A DNA stretch of 64,000 bases, taken from the NCBI GenBank assembly GCA_964588385.1, contig CAZPPG010000006.1:32688-96687 (forward strand). Reading direction: 5' to 3'. The notes below the pieces were generated by a model. The model ran no database searches. It was not told the origin of the DNA and saw nothing but the letters and a program-made list of their open reading frames with translations. Source of the DNA: JAHBWV01 sp964588385. Lineage in GTDB: Bacteria > Planctomycetota > Phycisphaerae > Phycisphaerales > UBA1924. Every line of letters begins with the position of its first letter. Positions within the stretch are counted from its first letter, which is position 1. Both the position numbers and the translations under genes were made by a program. This document shows, piece by piece, positions 1 to 7,132 of the stretch.

Positions 1-179
1 AACTGGTGCGTCTGTATTACCGGGCAAGGTTTGGCCGACAGGTGCTCTCTCGGGATCAGTCGGCGGAGGCATCGCACGAGATCGCCGATCTGAAAAAATC
101 CCTCCGAAAGAAGCGCCGCGTGCACGTTGGGGGGCGACGACCAATGAGCCCGGGTCTCGGGACGGGGCATCAAGAGTGA
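1..179 (+). CDS. C-terminal fragment of an upstream protein (partial)
   Basis: An open frame enters from the window edge (codons in phase with base 3) and stops at TGA 177-179, giving about 58 residues. It reads LVRLYYRARFGRQVLS near its start, followed by a helical charged stretch (EIADLKKSLRKKRR) and a Gly/Pro/Arg-rich end. The YYRARFG...LS pattern followed by a basic helix is similar to the C-terminal DUF4129-type tail of transglutaminase-like membrane proteins, but so little is visible that this is only a suggestion. No start codon lies inside the window. Confidence 0.45.
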   Translation, partial: LVRLYYRARFGRQVLSRDQSAEASHEIADLKKSLRKKRRVHVGGRRPMSPGLGTGHQE

Positions 180-264
180 GCGATCGGGCTTAAGTCCGGC
201 CCTTGGCCGGTCGATCAGCGGCAATGCGTGCCGCACATGGAAATCGCACGCGCGAGGGATCCAC

Positions 265-1128
265 GTGCCAGCCAATCGCTCACGGACAGAACGATGGAAG
301 GAGTGCCTCGCCGACATCGCGCAGCGCGGCGGTGGCATCGAGCTTTCCATCGATCGTGGCCAGTCCATCACGGACGAATCCCGTCCGGATCTTGTCTGGA
401 GGGTGCGACTGGCGGCACTGACCGCGACCGAGCTGGTGGCGGAGCACCCGACCTCGCTCCATAAGCCCGTAGAGCTTCCGGCAGGCACTGCGATGATCGG
501 TGCGATGACGATTGGCCAGAACCGCTGGATGTTCCGTACCACCGTTCTGGGCCCGGCCCCTGGGCTCTCGCGCGGCTCTCCCATGCTGCGATTGGCAGCG
601 CCCGATCATGTTGAGAGGTGCTCGCGCCGTTCGTTCTATCGCGTCCCGCTCGGCTCTGTTGAGTTGCCTCAGGTGGAAATCTGGCCGCTGCTCGATCCCA
701 TGAGTGCCGTCGCGGCTGAGGTCGCGAATCGGGCCGCGTGTCACGACCTGGAAATCTCGGGACCTGCGATGCCCGGTCTTGTCGGGAACCCGGTTCTGCC
801 GGATGTCGGCCCACGGTTCGTCGGACACCTGGCGAACTTGGGAGGTGGGGGGGCAGGGTTGCTCGTCGACCGAGACGACTCCGGATCGCTGGACTGCTCC
901 AAGCATCTCTGGCTGCGGATTGACCTTCGCCCTGAGCTCGCGGCGCCGATCGGATTGGTCGCCAAGGTGGCCCATTCGCATGCCGACAGCTCAGGACGCG
1001 TGTACGCCGGCGTGGCATTTGAGTTCGGTTTTAGTCAGGGCCACCAAGAGTTCGTTGCGGAGCAGATCGCCCGCTACGTGAATGCTGTGACTGCCGCGGG
1101 CAGAGAGGCCCGACGCAAAGCCGCCTGA
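265..1128 (+). CDS. PilZ-domain protein, YcgR-like
   Basis: A 287-residue protein, probably cytosolic, that likely binds cyclic di-GMP. The middle carries a flagellar-brake-like region ending in the basic motif ERCSRRSFYRVPL, which contains the RxxxR signature of PilZ domains. About 85 residues later comes HLANLGGGGAGLLVD, a variant of the second PilZ motif (D/N-x-S-x-x-G) in which Gly replaces Ser. No signal peptide or membrane segment is seen. The start is a GTG preceded by GAGG seven bases upstream. It sits alone, ahead of the RNase Y gene. The changed second motif means ligand binding is not certain; a flagellar or adhesion role is only an analogy. Confidence 0.65.
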   Translation: MPANRSRTERWKECLADIAQRGGGIELSIDRGQSITDESRPDLVWRVRLAALTATELVAEHPTSLHKPVELPAGTAMIGAMTIGQNRWMFRTTVLGPAPGLSRGSPMLRLAAPDHVERCSRRSFYRVPLGSVELPQVEIWPLLDPMSAVAAEVANRAACHDLEISGPAMPGLVGNPVLPDVGPRFVGHLANLGGGGAGLLVDRDDSGSLDCSKHLWLRIDLRPELAAPIGLVAKVAHSHADSSGRVYAGVAFEFGFSQGHQEFVAEQIARYVNAVTAAGREARRKAA

Positions 1129-1532
1129 TCGCCGCTTGTAAAGGGTTTGGTATTTCCCATACACTATGGCGGGTCCGGGGTTGTTCCCGGGCGGTGAAGT
1201 CATACCGGCCGGTGTGCCGCGTGTGTTGAATGGAAGAGTTTCCGTTCGCGTTGCTTCGGTGTGATGGCCAACCGCCTCACCGCAGCGTGCGGGCGATCCG
1301 GGCGTGATGGGATTCGCGTCCAGGTGTTCGGGCAAGGATGAGCGTTCACGAAGGTCAGATGGGGTTAGGGGAGAAATCGTGCGGCGAGTGCCGCATTGCA
1401 TGGGAGGTTCGTGAGCGTTTGTTCGCGTGAAGCCGGATCGGCTTGACGCCCGACCAGGGGACTTATCCAGCGACGCGGCACAACGGCCTTGATCGTCCGG
1501 GACACCATGCGCCCGGAGGAAGGGCTTGTGCT
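1129..1532. other. 404-base gap upstream of rny
   Basis: No credible coding frame. A promoter-like pair lies at 1136-1165, so the rny transcript may have an untranslated leader of about 360 bases. The stretch includes short GC-rich inverted repeats but nothing that matches a known riboswitch by eye. An in-frame TTG at 1443 could extend rny by 30 residues, but that extension has no coding character. Confidence 0.4.
1136..1165 (+). promoter_or_regulatory. candidate sigma-70 promoter ahead of rny
   Basis: TTGTAA at 1136-1141 and TACACT at 1160-1165 are separated by 18 bases, in a locally AT-richer island directly after the PilZ gene. The pair is the best promoter candidate for the downstream RNase Y gene; it is about 365 bases from the start codon. 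Confidence 0.4.
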
Positions 1533-3125
1533 ATGAACTCCTCCATACTGCTGCTCGCTGAGATCGGCGTCATGCACGCCGTTCTCAGCGGCGTCGGAGG
1601 CGTCGTTGTCGGCGCGCTCCTCGGGTACTTTCTATGCCAGTCCATGGCGGGCAAGTCGCTCGCGAAGGCCAAGGCAGAGGCCGCGCAGATCATCGAGCGG
1701 GCGGGGGCGGATGCGAAGACCCAGGCGGACGCGGTGCGAATCGAGGCGGAGCGACAGGCCCTCGCGAGCAAGCACCAGTTTGAGAAAGAGGCCGAGGCCG
1801 CCCGAACCGAACTGCGAGAGACCGAGCGGCGGTTGGCCAAGCGGGAAGACCTGATGGACCGAAAGGAAGAGACCCTCGCACAGCGAGAGTCCTCCTTCGC
1901 GAAGCAGGCCGAATCCATCCGGGCACGCGAGGAGAAGCTTGGAGCAAAGGAGGCCCACCTTGCCTCCCTCGTTGATCAGCAGACGCAGAAACTGCACCAG
2001 ATCGCGGATCTGAGCCGTGAGCAGGCGAAGGAAGAGCTCCTCCAGCGCGTGGAGCAGGATTGCCGCCTCGATGTGGCGAAGTTGACCCGCAAGATCACGG
2101 AGGCGGCCGAAGAGGACGCCGCCAAGCAGGCTCGGGAGATCACGCTGATGGCGATCCAGCGGTATGCGACGGAGCACACCTCCGAATCGACGGTGCGAAC
2201 GGTCGCGATCCCTTCGGACGACATGAAGGGAAGGATCATCGGACGAGAGGGACGCAACATCCGCGCCTTCGAGCAGGCCGCGGGCGTGAACATCATCGTC
2301 GACGACACGCCGGGTGTTATTGTGGTCTCCTGCTTCGACAAGGTCCGGCAGGCCATTGCCGTTGAGGCCTTGGAGCGCCTCGTCGCGGACGGGCGCATGC
2401 ACCCGGCCCGCATTGAGGAGATCATCGAGAAGGTCAAGAAGGAGATCAACGAGAGCATCATCAAGTACGGAAAGGATGCCATCGTCGAGACCAACTTGCG
2501 CGGCATGCACCCGAAGATCGTCGAGGCGATGGGCAAGCTGTACTACCGCACCTCGTACGGCCAGAACGTGCTCCGGCATTCGGTCGAAGTGGCGTACCTG
2601 TCACAGATCATCGCAGAACAGCTTGGGCTTGATGGCGCCATCGCACGCCGGTGCGGCTTCCTGCACGACATCGGCAAGGCCATGGACCACGAGATGGAGG
2701 GCGGGCATCCCAAGATCGGCATGGACTTCGCCAAGCAGTACGGCGAGAAGGAGCCGATTCTCAACGTCATCGGTGGCCACCATGGCGACATTCCGTCGAC
2801 AACGTTCTACACGCCCATCATCATGGCGGCCGACGCCGTCTCGTCCGCGCGTCCGGGCGCCCGGCGTGAGAGCATGGAGCGGTATGTCCAGCGCCTGACG
2901 CAGCTTCAGGACATCGCTCTCGGCTTCAAGGGCGTGACCGAGGCGTACGCGATCCAGGCGGGCCGGGAGGTCCGGGTGATGCTGGACGCGGCGAAGGTCG
3001 GAGATGATGAGGCCTTCCTCATCGCCCACCAGATCGCCAAACGCGTCAGCGATGAGATGACGTTCCCGGGCGAGATCAAGGTGACGGTGCTGCGGGAGAC
3101 GCGCGCGATCGAGGTAGCTCGCTGA
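1533..3125 (+). CDS. rny: ribonuclease Y
   Basis: Membrane-anchored endoribonuclease of the RNase Y family, which initiates mRNA decay. The 530-residue product has an N-terminal membrane segment (about residues 14-35), a long charged coiled coil rich in E/K/R/A (to about 200), a KH RNA-binding domain with KGRIIGREGRNI, and an HD phosphohydrolase domain with RHSVEV and LHDIGKA supplying metal-binding His/Asp. Length matches the family (about 520). The ATG at 1533 is chosen because GGAGGAAGGG lies nine bases upstream and the membrane segment then starts at the usual place; the frame is open back to a TTG at 1443. It stands alone between the PilZ gene and a secreted peptidase. Confidence 0.95.
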   Translation: MNSSILLLAEIGVMHAVLSGVGGVVVGALLGYFLCQSMAGKSLAKAKAEAAQIIERAGADAKTQADAVRIEAERQALASKHQFEKEAEAARTELRETERRLAKREDLMDRKEETLAQRESSFAKQAESIRAREEKLGAKEAHLASLVDQQTQKLHQIADLSREQAKEELLQRVEQDCRLDVAKLTRKITEAAEEDAAKQAREITLMAIQRYATEHTSESTVRTVAIPSDDMKGRIIGREGRNIRAFEQAAGVNIIVDDTPGVIVVSCFDKVRQAIAVEALERLVADGRMHPARIEEIIEKVKKEINESIIKYGKDAIVETNLRGMHPKIVEAMGKLYYRTSYGQNVLRHSVEVAYLSQIIAEQLGLDGAIARRCGFLHDIGKAMDHEMEGGHPKIGMDFAKQYGEKEPILNVIGGHHGDIPSTTFYTPIIMAADAVSSARPGARRESMERYVQRLTQLQDIALGFKGVTEAYAIQAGREVRVMLDAAKVGDDEAFLIAHQIAKRVSDEMTFPGEIKVTVLRETRAIEVAR

Positions 3126-3204
3126 TTCGATCGAAGGTCTGGACAAAGACGCCCGTTCCTGCGAGACTATCGGCACAGGGCCACGCGGCCCGAGCGGAGG
3201 CGTT

Positions 3205-4638
3205 ATGTTCAATCGACTGATTGCTCTTGTCTGCACCACTCTGACCGCCTGCAGCGGCTTCGGCCAGCCCGATGCCCTTCCGGGCGAGTCCGTCGTCCGC
3301 TACGACGGTCATCGCGTGGTCAGCGTGACGCTGCGGGATGTGCGTGACGTCCGCACGCTTGAAGCGATCGGGATCGAACCATTTGTGTGCGAGCTTCGCC
3401 ACGATCTGCCCAACGATTTCCGCGTGCCGCCCGACCGGTACCATGCGTTGCTTGACTCGGGCATCCCGCACGAGGTGGTTGTCGAGAACCTGCAGGCTTT
3501 GGTTGACGCAGAGCGGGCCCGTCTCCGCGGTCCGCAACCCCGAAACGCATCCTGGTTCGATGACTTCAAGAATCTTCCCGCGATCGAATCCTACATGACC
3601 GAACTGGCCGCCATGCGCCCCGATCTTGTGACGGAGATCAATCTCGGCGACTCTCTGCAGGGACGTCCCATCCGCGGCTTGCGCATCGCAAACGACGCGT
3701 TCGATCCGGGACGGTGCAAGCCGGCGATTCTGCTGAACAGCGTGCAGCACGCGCGCGAGTGGATCACCGTGATGAACAACATGTTCGTCGCCGATCACCT
3801 GGTTCGCAACTACGCGACTGACCCGTACATTCAGCACCTGGTCGACAACGCGGATTTCTACATCATCCCGGTCGTCAATCCCGATGGCTATGTCTACACG
3901 TGGACAACCGAGCGGTTCTGGCGGAAGAATCGGCGCGAGAATGCCGGGGGCTCGTTCGGCGTCGACCTGAATCGCAACTGGGGCTACCAGTGGGGGGTCG
4001 CCGTTCCCGGCGGCGCCGGAGGCAACTCCAACGGCTCCAGTGAGGTCTACTGGGGCACCGGACCATTCTCCGAGCCCGAGACGCAGCGACTCCGCGACTT
4101 TGTGCAAAGCCGCCCTGAAATAAAGGCCCACAACGACATTCACTCCTACGGCCAGTTGATCCTCTGGTCGTGGGGATGGACACCGTCGCCCATCCAGCAT
4201 CAACCGGAGTGGAGCGCGATCGGTCAGCAGATGCGCCTGCTCATTCAGCAGGTTCACAGCAGGTCCTATACCCCCGGCCCAATCTACACCGCGATCTACC
4301 CCGTCTCGGGTAGCAGCGTCGACTGGTTCTATGGCGAACGGGGAGCGCTCTCACTTTCCTACGAGCTCCGCGGCCCGGGCTTTGCGCCGCCGGCAAGCGA
4401 GATCCTCCCCTGTGCGCAGGAAACGCTCCCCGCAACGCTCTATCAGGCCGAAGCGATGATCGAGCGGTTTGAGTTTGTGGCCGACTGGAATCGCGACTGC
4501 ATCCACGACATCGTCGACTTCCTCGAGTTCTTCGCAGACTTCGGCGACCACGCCCCGCGATGCGATCTCAATGGCGACGGCGAGCTCGACATCCTTGATC
4601 TGCTGGACTTCTTCCAGCTGTTCTCCGAAGGGCGTTGA
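3205..4638 (+). CDS. secreted M14 zinc carboxypeptidase with dockerin-like C-terminal tag
   Basis: Extracellular carboxypeptidase of family M14 (carboxypeptidase A type), removing C-terminal residues from peptides. The 477 residues comprise a signal peptide (a lipobox-like LTAC at 13-16 could make it a lipoprotein), a propeptide-like region (about 30-100) and the catalytic domain (about 115-415). Zinc ligands are visible as H182 and E185 (QHAREW) and H313 (DIHSYGQ). Substrate-binding residues lie in VDLNRNWG, and E387 in SLSYELRG is the catalytic glutamate. Residues 426-477 form two EF-hand-like calcium loops (DWNRDCIHD and DLNGDGELD), each followed by a DFLEFF/DLLDFF helix. The same tag is on two other proteins here. 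SD GGAGG precedes the ATG. Confidence 0.92.
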   Translation: MFNRLIALVCTTLTACSGFGQPDALPGESVVRYDGHRVVSVTLRDVRDVRTLEAIGIEPFVCELRHDLPNDFRVPPDRYHALLDSGIPHEVVVENLQALVDAERARLRGPQPRNASWFDDFKNLPAIESYMTELAAMRPDLVTEINLGDSLQGRPIRGLRIANDAFDPGRCKPAILLNSVQHAREWITVMNNMFVADHLVRNYATDPYIQHLVDNADFYIIPVVNPDGYVYTWTTERFWRKNRRENAGGSFGVDLNRNWGYQWGVAVPGGAGGNSNGSSEVYWGTGPFSEPETQRLRDFVQSRPEIKAHNDIHSYGQLILWSWGWTPSPIQHQPEWSAIGQQMRLLIQQVHSRSYTPGPIYTAIYPVSGSSVDWFYGERGALSLSYELRGPGFAPPASEILPCAQETLPATLYQAEAMIERFEFVADWNRDCIHDIVDFLEFFADFGDHAPRCDLNGDGELDILDLLDFFQLFSEGR

Positions 4639-4668
4639 TCAGACTCCTCGGGTGCCATGCGGCGCGGC

Positions 4669-5007
4669 TCACGCCAGCGTCAGGTCAAAGACCAACGCCA
4701 TCGAGGCCCACCACTCGCCTTCTCTTGCTCCCGGGGCACGTCGCTGGAATCTCCGCATCAACTCGTCCCATTCGCGGCACCGCGGATCGTCCGCATACCG
4801 CTGGTAGTCGCGTGACGGATCGAAGCCGGGCTCCGCCTCGAAGATCATGAACAGGCGGCTGCCCAGCCGAAAGATCCGCATCTCCCGGATGCCGATCTCA
4901 CGCAGGGCCGACACCACTTCCGGCCAGACCGCCCGGTGATGGCGCTCATATTCCGCGATCTGAGTCGGATCGTCGACGAGATCGATCGTTTGTGCAAATG
5001 TCGCCAT
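4669..5007 (-). CDS. L-rhamnose/L-fucose mutarotase family protein
   Basis: A 112-residue protein of the RhaM/YiiL family, which interconverts the anomers of L-rhamnose or L-fucose. Family motifs are YERHHRAVWPEVV near residue 22 (catalytic His region), the central RIFRLGSRLFMIFEAE strand and the C-terminal WDELMRRF...WWASM. The ATG at 5007 has GGAG seven bases upstream; a longer frame exists but its extra residues look non-coding and overlap the divergent promoter. It is transcribed away from a sugar-binding protein, permease and fucokinase, so L-fucose is the more likely substrate. Its stop lies 30 bases from that of the convergent carboxypeptidase. The family is clear; substrate choice is inferred from context. 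Confidence 0.82.
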   Translation of the reverse strand: MATFAQTIDLVDDPTQIAEYERHHRAVWPEVVSALREIGIREMRIFRLGSRLFMIFEAEPGFDPSRDYQRYADDPRCREWDELMRRFQRRAPGAREGEWWASMALVFDLTLA

Positions 5008-5028
5008 GCTCGCGCTCCAGTTTCTCCC

Positions 5029-5036
5029 GTTATACT
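5029..5036. promoter_or_regulatory. overlapping divergent -10 elements
   Basis: TATACT (plus strand, 5031-5036) overlaps TATAAC (minus strand, 5029-5034) between the divergent mutarotase and sugar-binding-protein genes. Each reads towards its gene. No clear -35 box is seen for either. Shared -10 positions suggest the two directions compete or are co-regulated. Confidence 0.4.
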
Positions 5037-5075
5037 CGATCCGATCACGTGCCGCCGCAGATCGGAGACGACCGC

Positions 5076-6143
5076 TTGGCAACCCATCGCTCTCAAGCTC
5101 GTATCACGCCCGTGAGGGCTCTAATCGTGCTGGCCGCTGCGTTCTGCGCCTCTTGCGATCGCGAGCGACAGGCCGCTTCGACGACGACCCCGCTTTCGGA
5201 TGCGAAGCCGCTCCGCATCGCCGTCGTGCCGAAGGGAACCACGCACGAGTTCTGGCGCACCGTGCAGGCCGGCGCGGCGCGGGCCGCGTCCGATCTCGGC
5301 GTTGAGATGACCTTCCGCGGCCCCGAGAAGGAGGACGATCGCGCCCAGCAGACCTCGCTGGTGCAGAATCTCATCGGGTCTGGCCGGTTCGACGCGATCG
5401 TGCTGGCGCCGCTGGACGATCGAGCCCTTGTCGGCCCCGTCAAGGAAGCCAAAGCGGCAGGCATTCCCGTGGTCATCTTCGACTCCGGCTTGGAGCCCAC
5501 GCTGATGTCGCCGGGGACCGACTTCGTCTCGTTCGTGGCAACCGACAATAAAGAAGGCGGTCGTCTCGCGGGTGAAGCCCTCGCCGCCGCGATGGGTCAC
5601 TCGGGCAAGGCACTCCTGCTTCGATATGCCGAGGGCTCCGCCAGCACGCTCCTCCGCGAGCAGGGCTTCATCGAGGCGATTGCGCGGCATCCGGACATCA
5701 CGATCATCGACCCGAAGCGATACGCGGGCGCAACCCGCGCCACAGCCCAGGAGGCGGCGGAGAATCTGCTGAATGCCCACCCTGACATTCAGGGCGTCTT
5801 CTGCTCAAACGAGTCCTCGACCTTTGGCATGCTGCTTGCGCTCCGGTCTCGCGGACTTGCCGGCAAGGTCAAGTTCGTTGGTTTCGACTCCAGCGAGGCG
5901 TTCATTGACGCCCTGCGGAAGCACGAGATGGAGGCCTTTGTCGTTCAGAACCCCATGCGGATGGGGGATCTTGCCATTCGTACCGCCGTCGATCACCTGA
6001 CGGGGCAGCCCGTGGAGCCCACGATCGACACCGGCGTCGGTGTCGTGACGATGGAGAACGTCGACTCCGCGGAAATGGCCGACATTCTGCGTCCGCCCCT
6101 CTCGGCACAGCCCTCGGCATCGTCGCCTTCCGGCACACCATGA
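5076..6143 (+). CDS. sugar ABC transporter substrate-binding lipoprotein
   Basis: Periplasmic binding protein of the ribose/galactose (RbsB-like, type 1) family; captures a sugar and delivers it to the permease encoded next. With the TTG at 5076 (GGAG eight bases upstream) the product has 355 residues: a lipoprotein signal with hydrophobic ALIVLAAAF and lipobox-like CASC, then the fold with LRIAVVPKGTTHEFW, the DAIVLAPLDDRALV and GIPVVIFDSGL strands, and IQGVFCSNESSTFG. A GTG at 5112 is an alternative start. Its stop overlaps the permease ATG (ATGA), so the genes are translationally coupled. Fucose or a related sugar is suggested by the fucokinase two genes later; nothing in the sequence fixes the ligand. 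Confidence 0.88.
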   Translation: MATHRSQARITPVRALIVLAAAFCASCDRERQAASTTTPLSDAKPLRIAVVPKGTTHEFWRTVQAGAARAASDLGVEMTFRGPEKEDDRAQQTSLVQNLIGSGRFDAIVLAPLDDRALVGPVKEAKAAGIPVVIFDSGLEPTLMSPGTDFVSFVATDNKEGGRLAGEALAAAMGHSGKALLLRYAEGSASTLLREQGFIEAIARHPDITIIDPKRYAGATRATAQEAAENLLNAHPDIQGVFCSNESSTFGMLLALRSRGLAGKVKFVGFDSSEAFIDALRKHEMEAFVVQNPMRMGDLAIRTAVDHLTGQPVEPTIDTGVGVVTMENVDSAEMADILRPPLSAQPSASSPSGTP

Positions 6144-7129
6144 GACGCCCACGACCTTCGGCAACACTCACGCTGTTCCGCTCGCTCGGGCCCGTCCTGG
6201 GGCTGGCAGTCGTCGTGCTCGCATTCTCCGCATTCGCGCCGGGCCATCCGCTTACCAGCGCCGACGTCCGCAACATCACGCTCCAGTCCTCGATTACAGG
6301 AATCGGCGCTCTCGGGGTTGCCATCGTGATTGTCACGGGAGGAATCGACCTCGCCGTGGGATCGGTGGTTGCCGTCTCGTGCGTTGTCACCGCTCTTGCA
6401 CTCAGAGAGGGGGCCAGTGGACCGCTCGCGGCTCTCATGGCGATCGCCGTCGCAACGCTCGCCGGTGCGTACACAGGACTGCTCACATCCGCACTCCGTC
6501 TTCCCGCTTTCATTGTTACGCTCGGCGCCATGGGCTTCTGGCGCGGTGTCGCAAAGTGGCTCTCCGGCAGCACCACAGTCGTCCCCACAACCGACGGTGG
6601 CCTCGGAGCGATCGTGCGCGTCCGTCACGGCGGGCCCTGGTGGCAGTTCGCACCCGCTTCACTCATCTGGCTTGGACTTGCCGTCGTGGTCGCTGCTTTC
6701 CTCGCGCGAACCGTGCTCGGCCGGCACATGGTTGCCATTGGATCCAATCCCGAGGCCGCGCGTCGGAGCGGCATTCCTGTCCGTCGCACGCGAGCATTCG
6801 CGTATGTCATCTGCGGCTCGTTCATCGGGATGGCGGGCATCATTCAGTTCGCTCGCCTGACCGTCGGCGATCCGACGGTGGCATCTGGCGAGGAGCTTCG
6901 CATGATCGCGGCCGTGGTGATCGGTGGGGGCTCGCTGCGTGGTGGTCGCGTCTCCATCACGGGCACGGTGGCGGGGGTTCTGCTCATGTCATTCCTCTCC
7001 AATCGCTCGGACGTGCTCGGCTGGCCGAACTACATCCAAGAGATCATCACGGGGCACATCATCATCGCCGCTGTGCTCATCGACAGGTTCCGATCCCGAG
7101 CGGAACTGCTTGAAGGCGAAGGGGCCTGA
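6140..7129 (+). CDS. sugar ABC transporter permease (RbsC family)
   Basis: Inner-membrane permease of the branched-chain/ribose type, 329 residues with about eight to ten hydrophobic segments. Family landmarks are VIVTGGIDLAVGSVVAVS near residue 60, LGAMGFWRGVAKW in the middle and the coupling-loop region AVVIGGGSLRGGRVSITGT near 265. It overlaps the preceding binding-protein gene by four bases and ends three bases before the fucokinase start. No ATPase gene accompanies this pair; the only sugar-type ATPase in the window is at 22257, so an ATPase must be supplied from elsewhere. Substrate is inferred as L-fucose or a similar deoxysugar. Confidence 0.9.
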   Translation: MRRPRPSATLTLFRSLGPVLGLAVVVLAFSAFAPGHPLTSADVRNITLQSSITGIGALGVAIVIVTGGIDLAVGSVVAVSCVVTALALREGASGPLAALMAIAVATLAGAYTGLLTSALRLPAFIVTLGAMGFWRGVAKWLSGSTTVVPTTDGGLGAIVRVRHGGPWWQFAPASLIWLGLAVVVAAFLARTVLGRHMVAIGSNPEAARRSGIPVRRTRAFAYVICGSFIGMAGIIQFARLTVGDPTVASGEELRMIAAVVIGGGSLRGGRVSITGTVAGVLLMSFLSNRSDVLGWPNYIQEIITGHIIIAAVLIDRFRSRAELLEGEGA

Positions 7130-7132
7130 AAC

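Noticed and set aside
1443..1532. TTG-initiated N-terminal extension of RNase Y
   Set aside because: The 30 extra residues are Gly/His/Pro/Arg-rich and precede a well-placed ribosome-binding site and membrane anchor at the ATG 1533.
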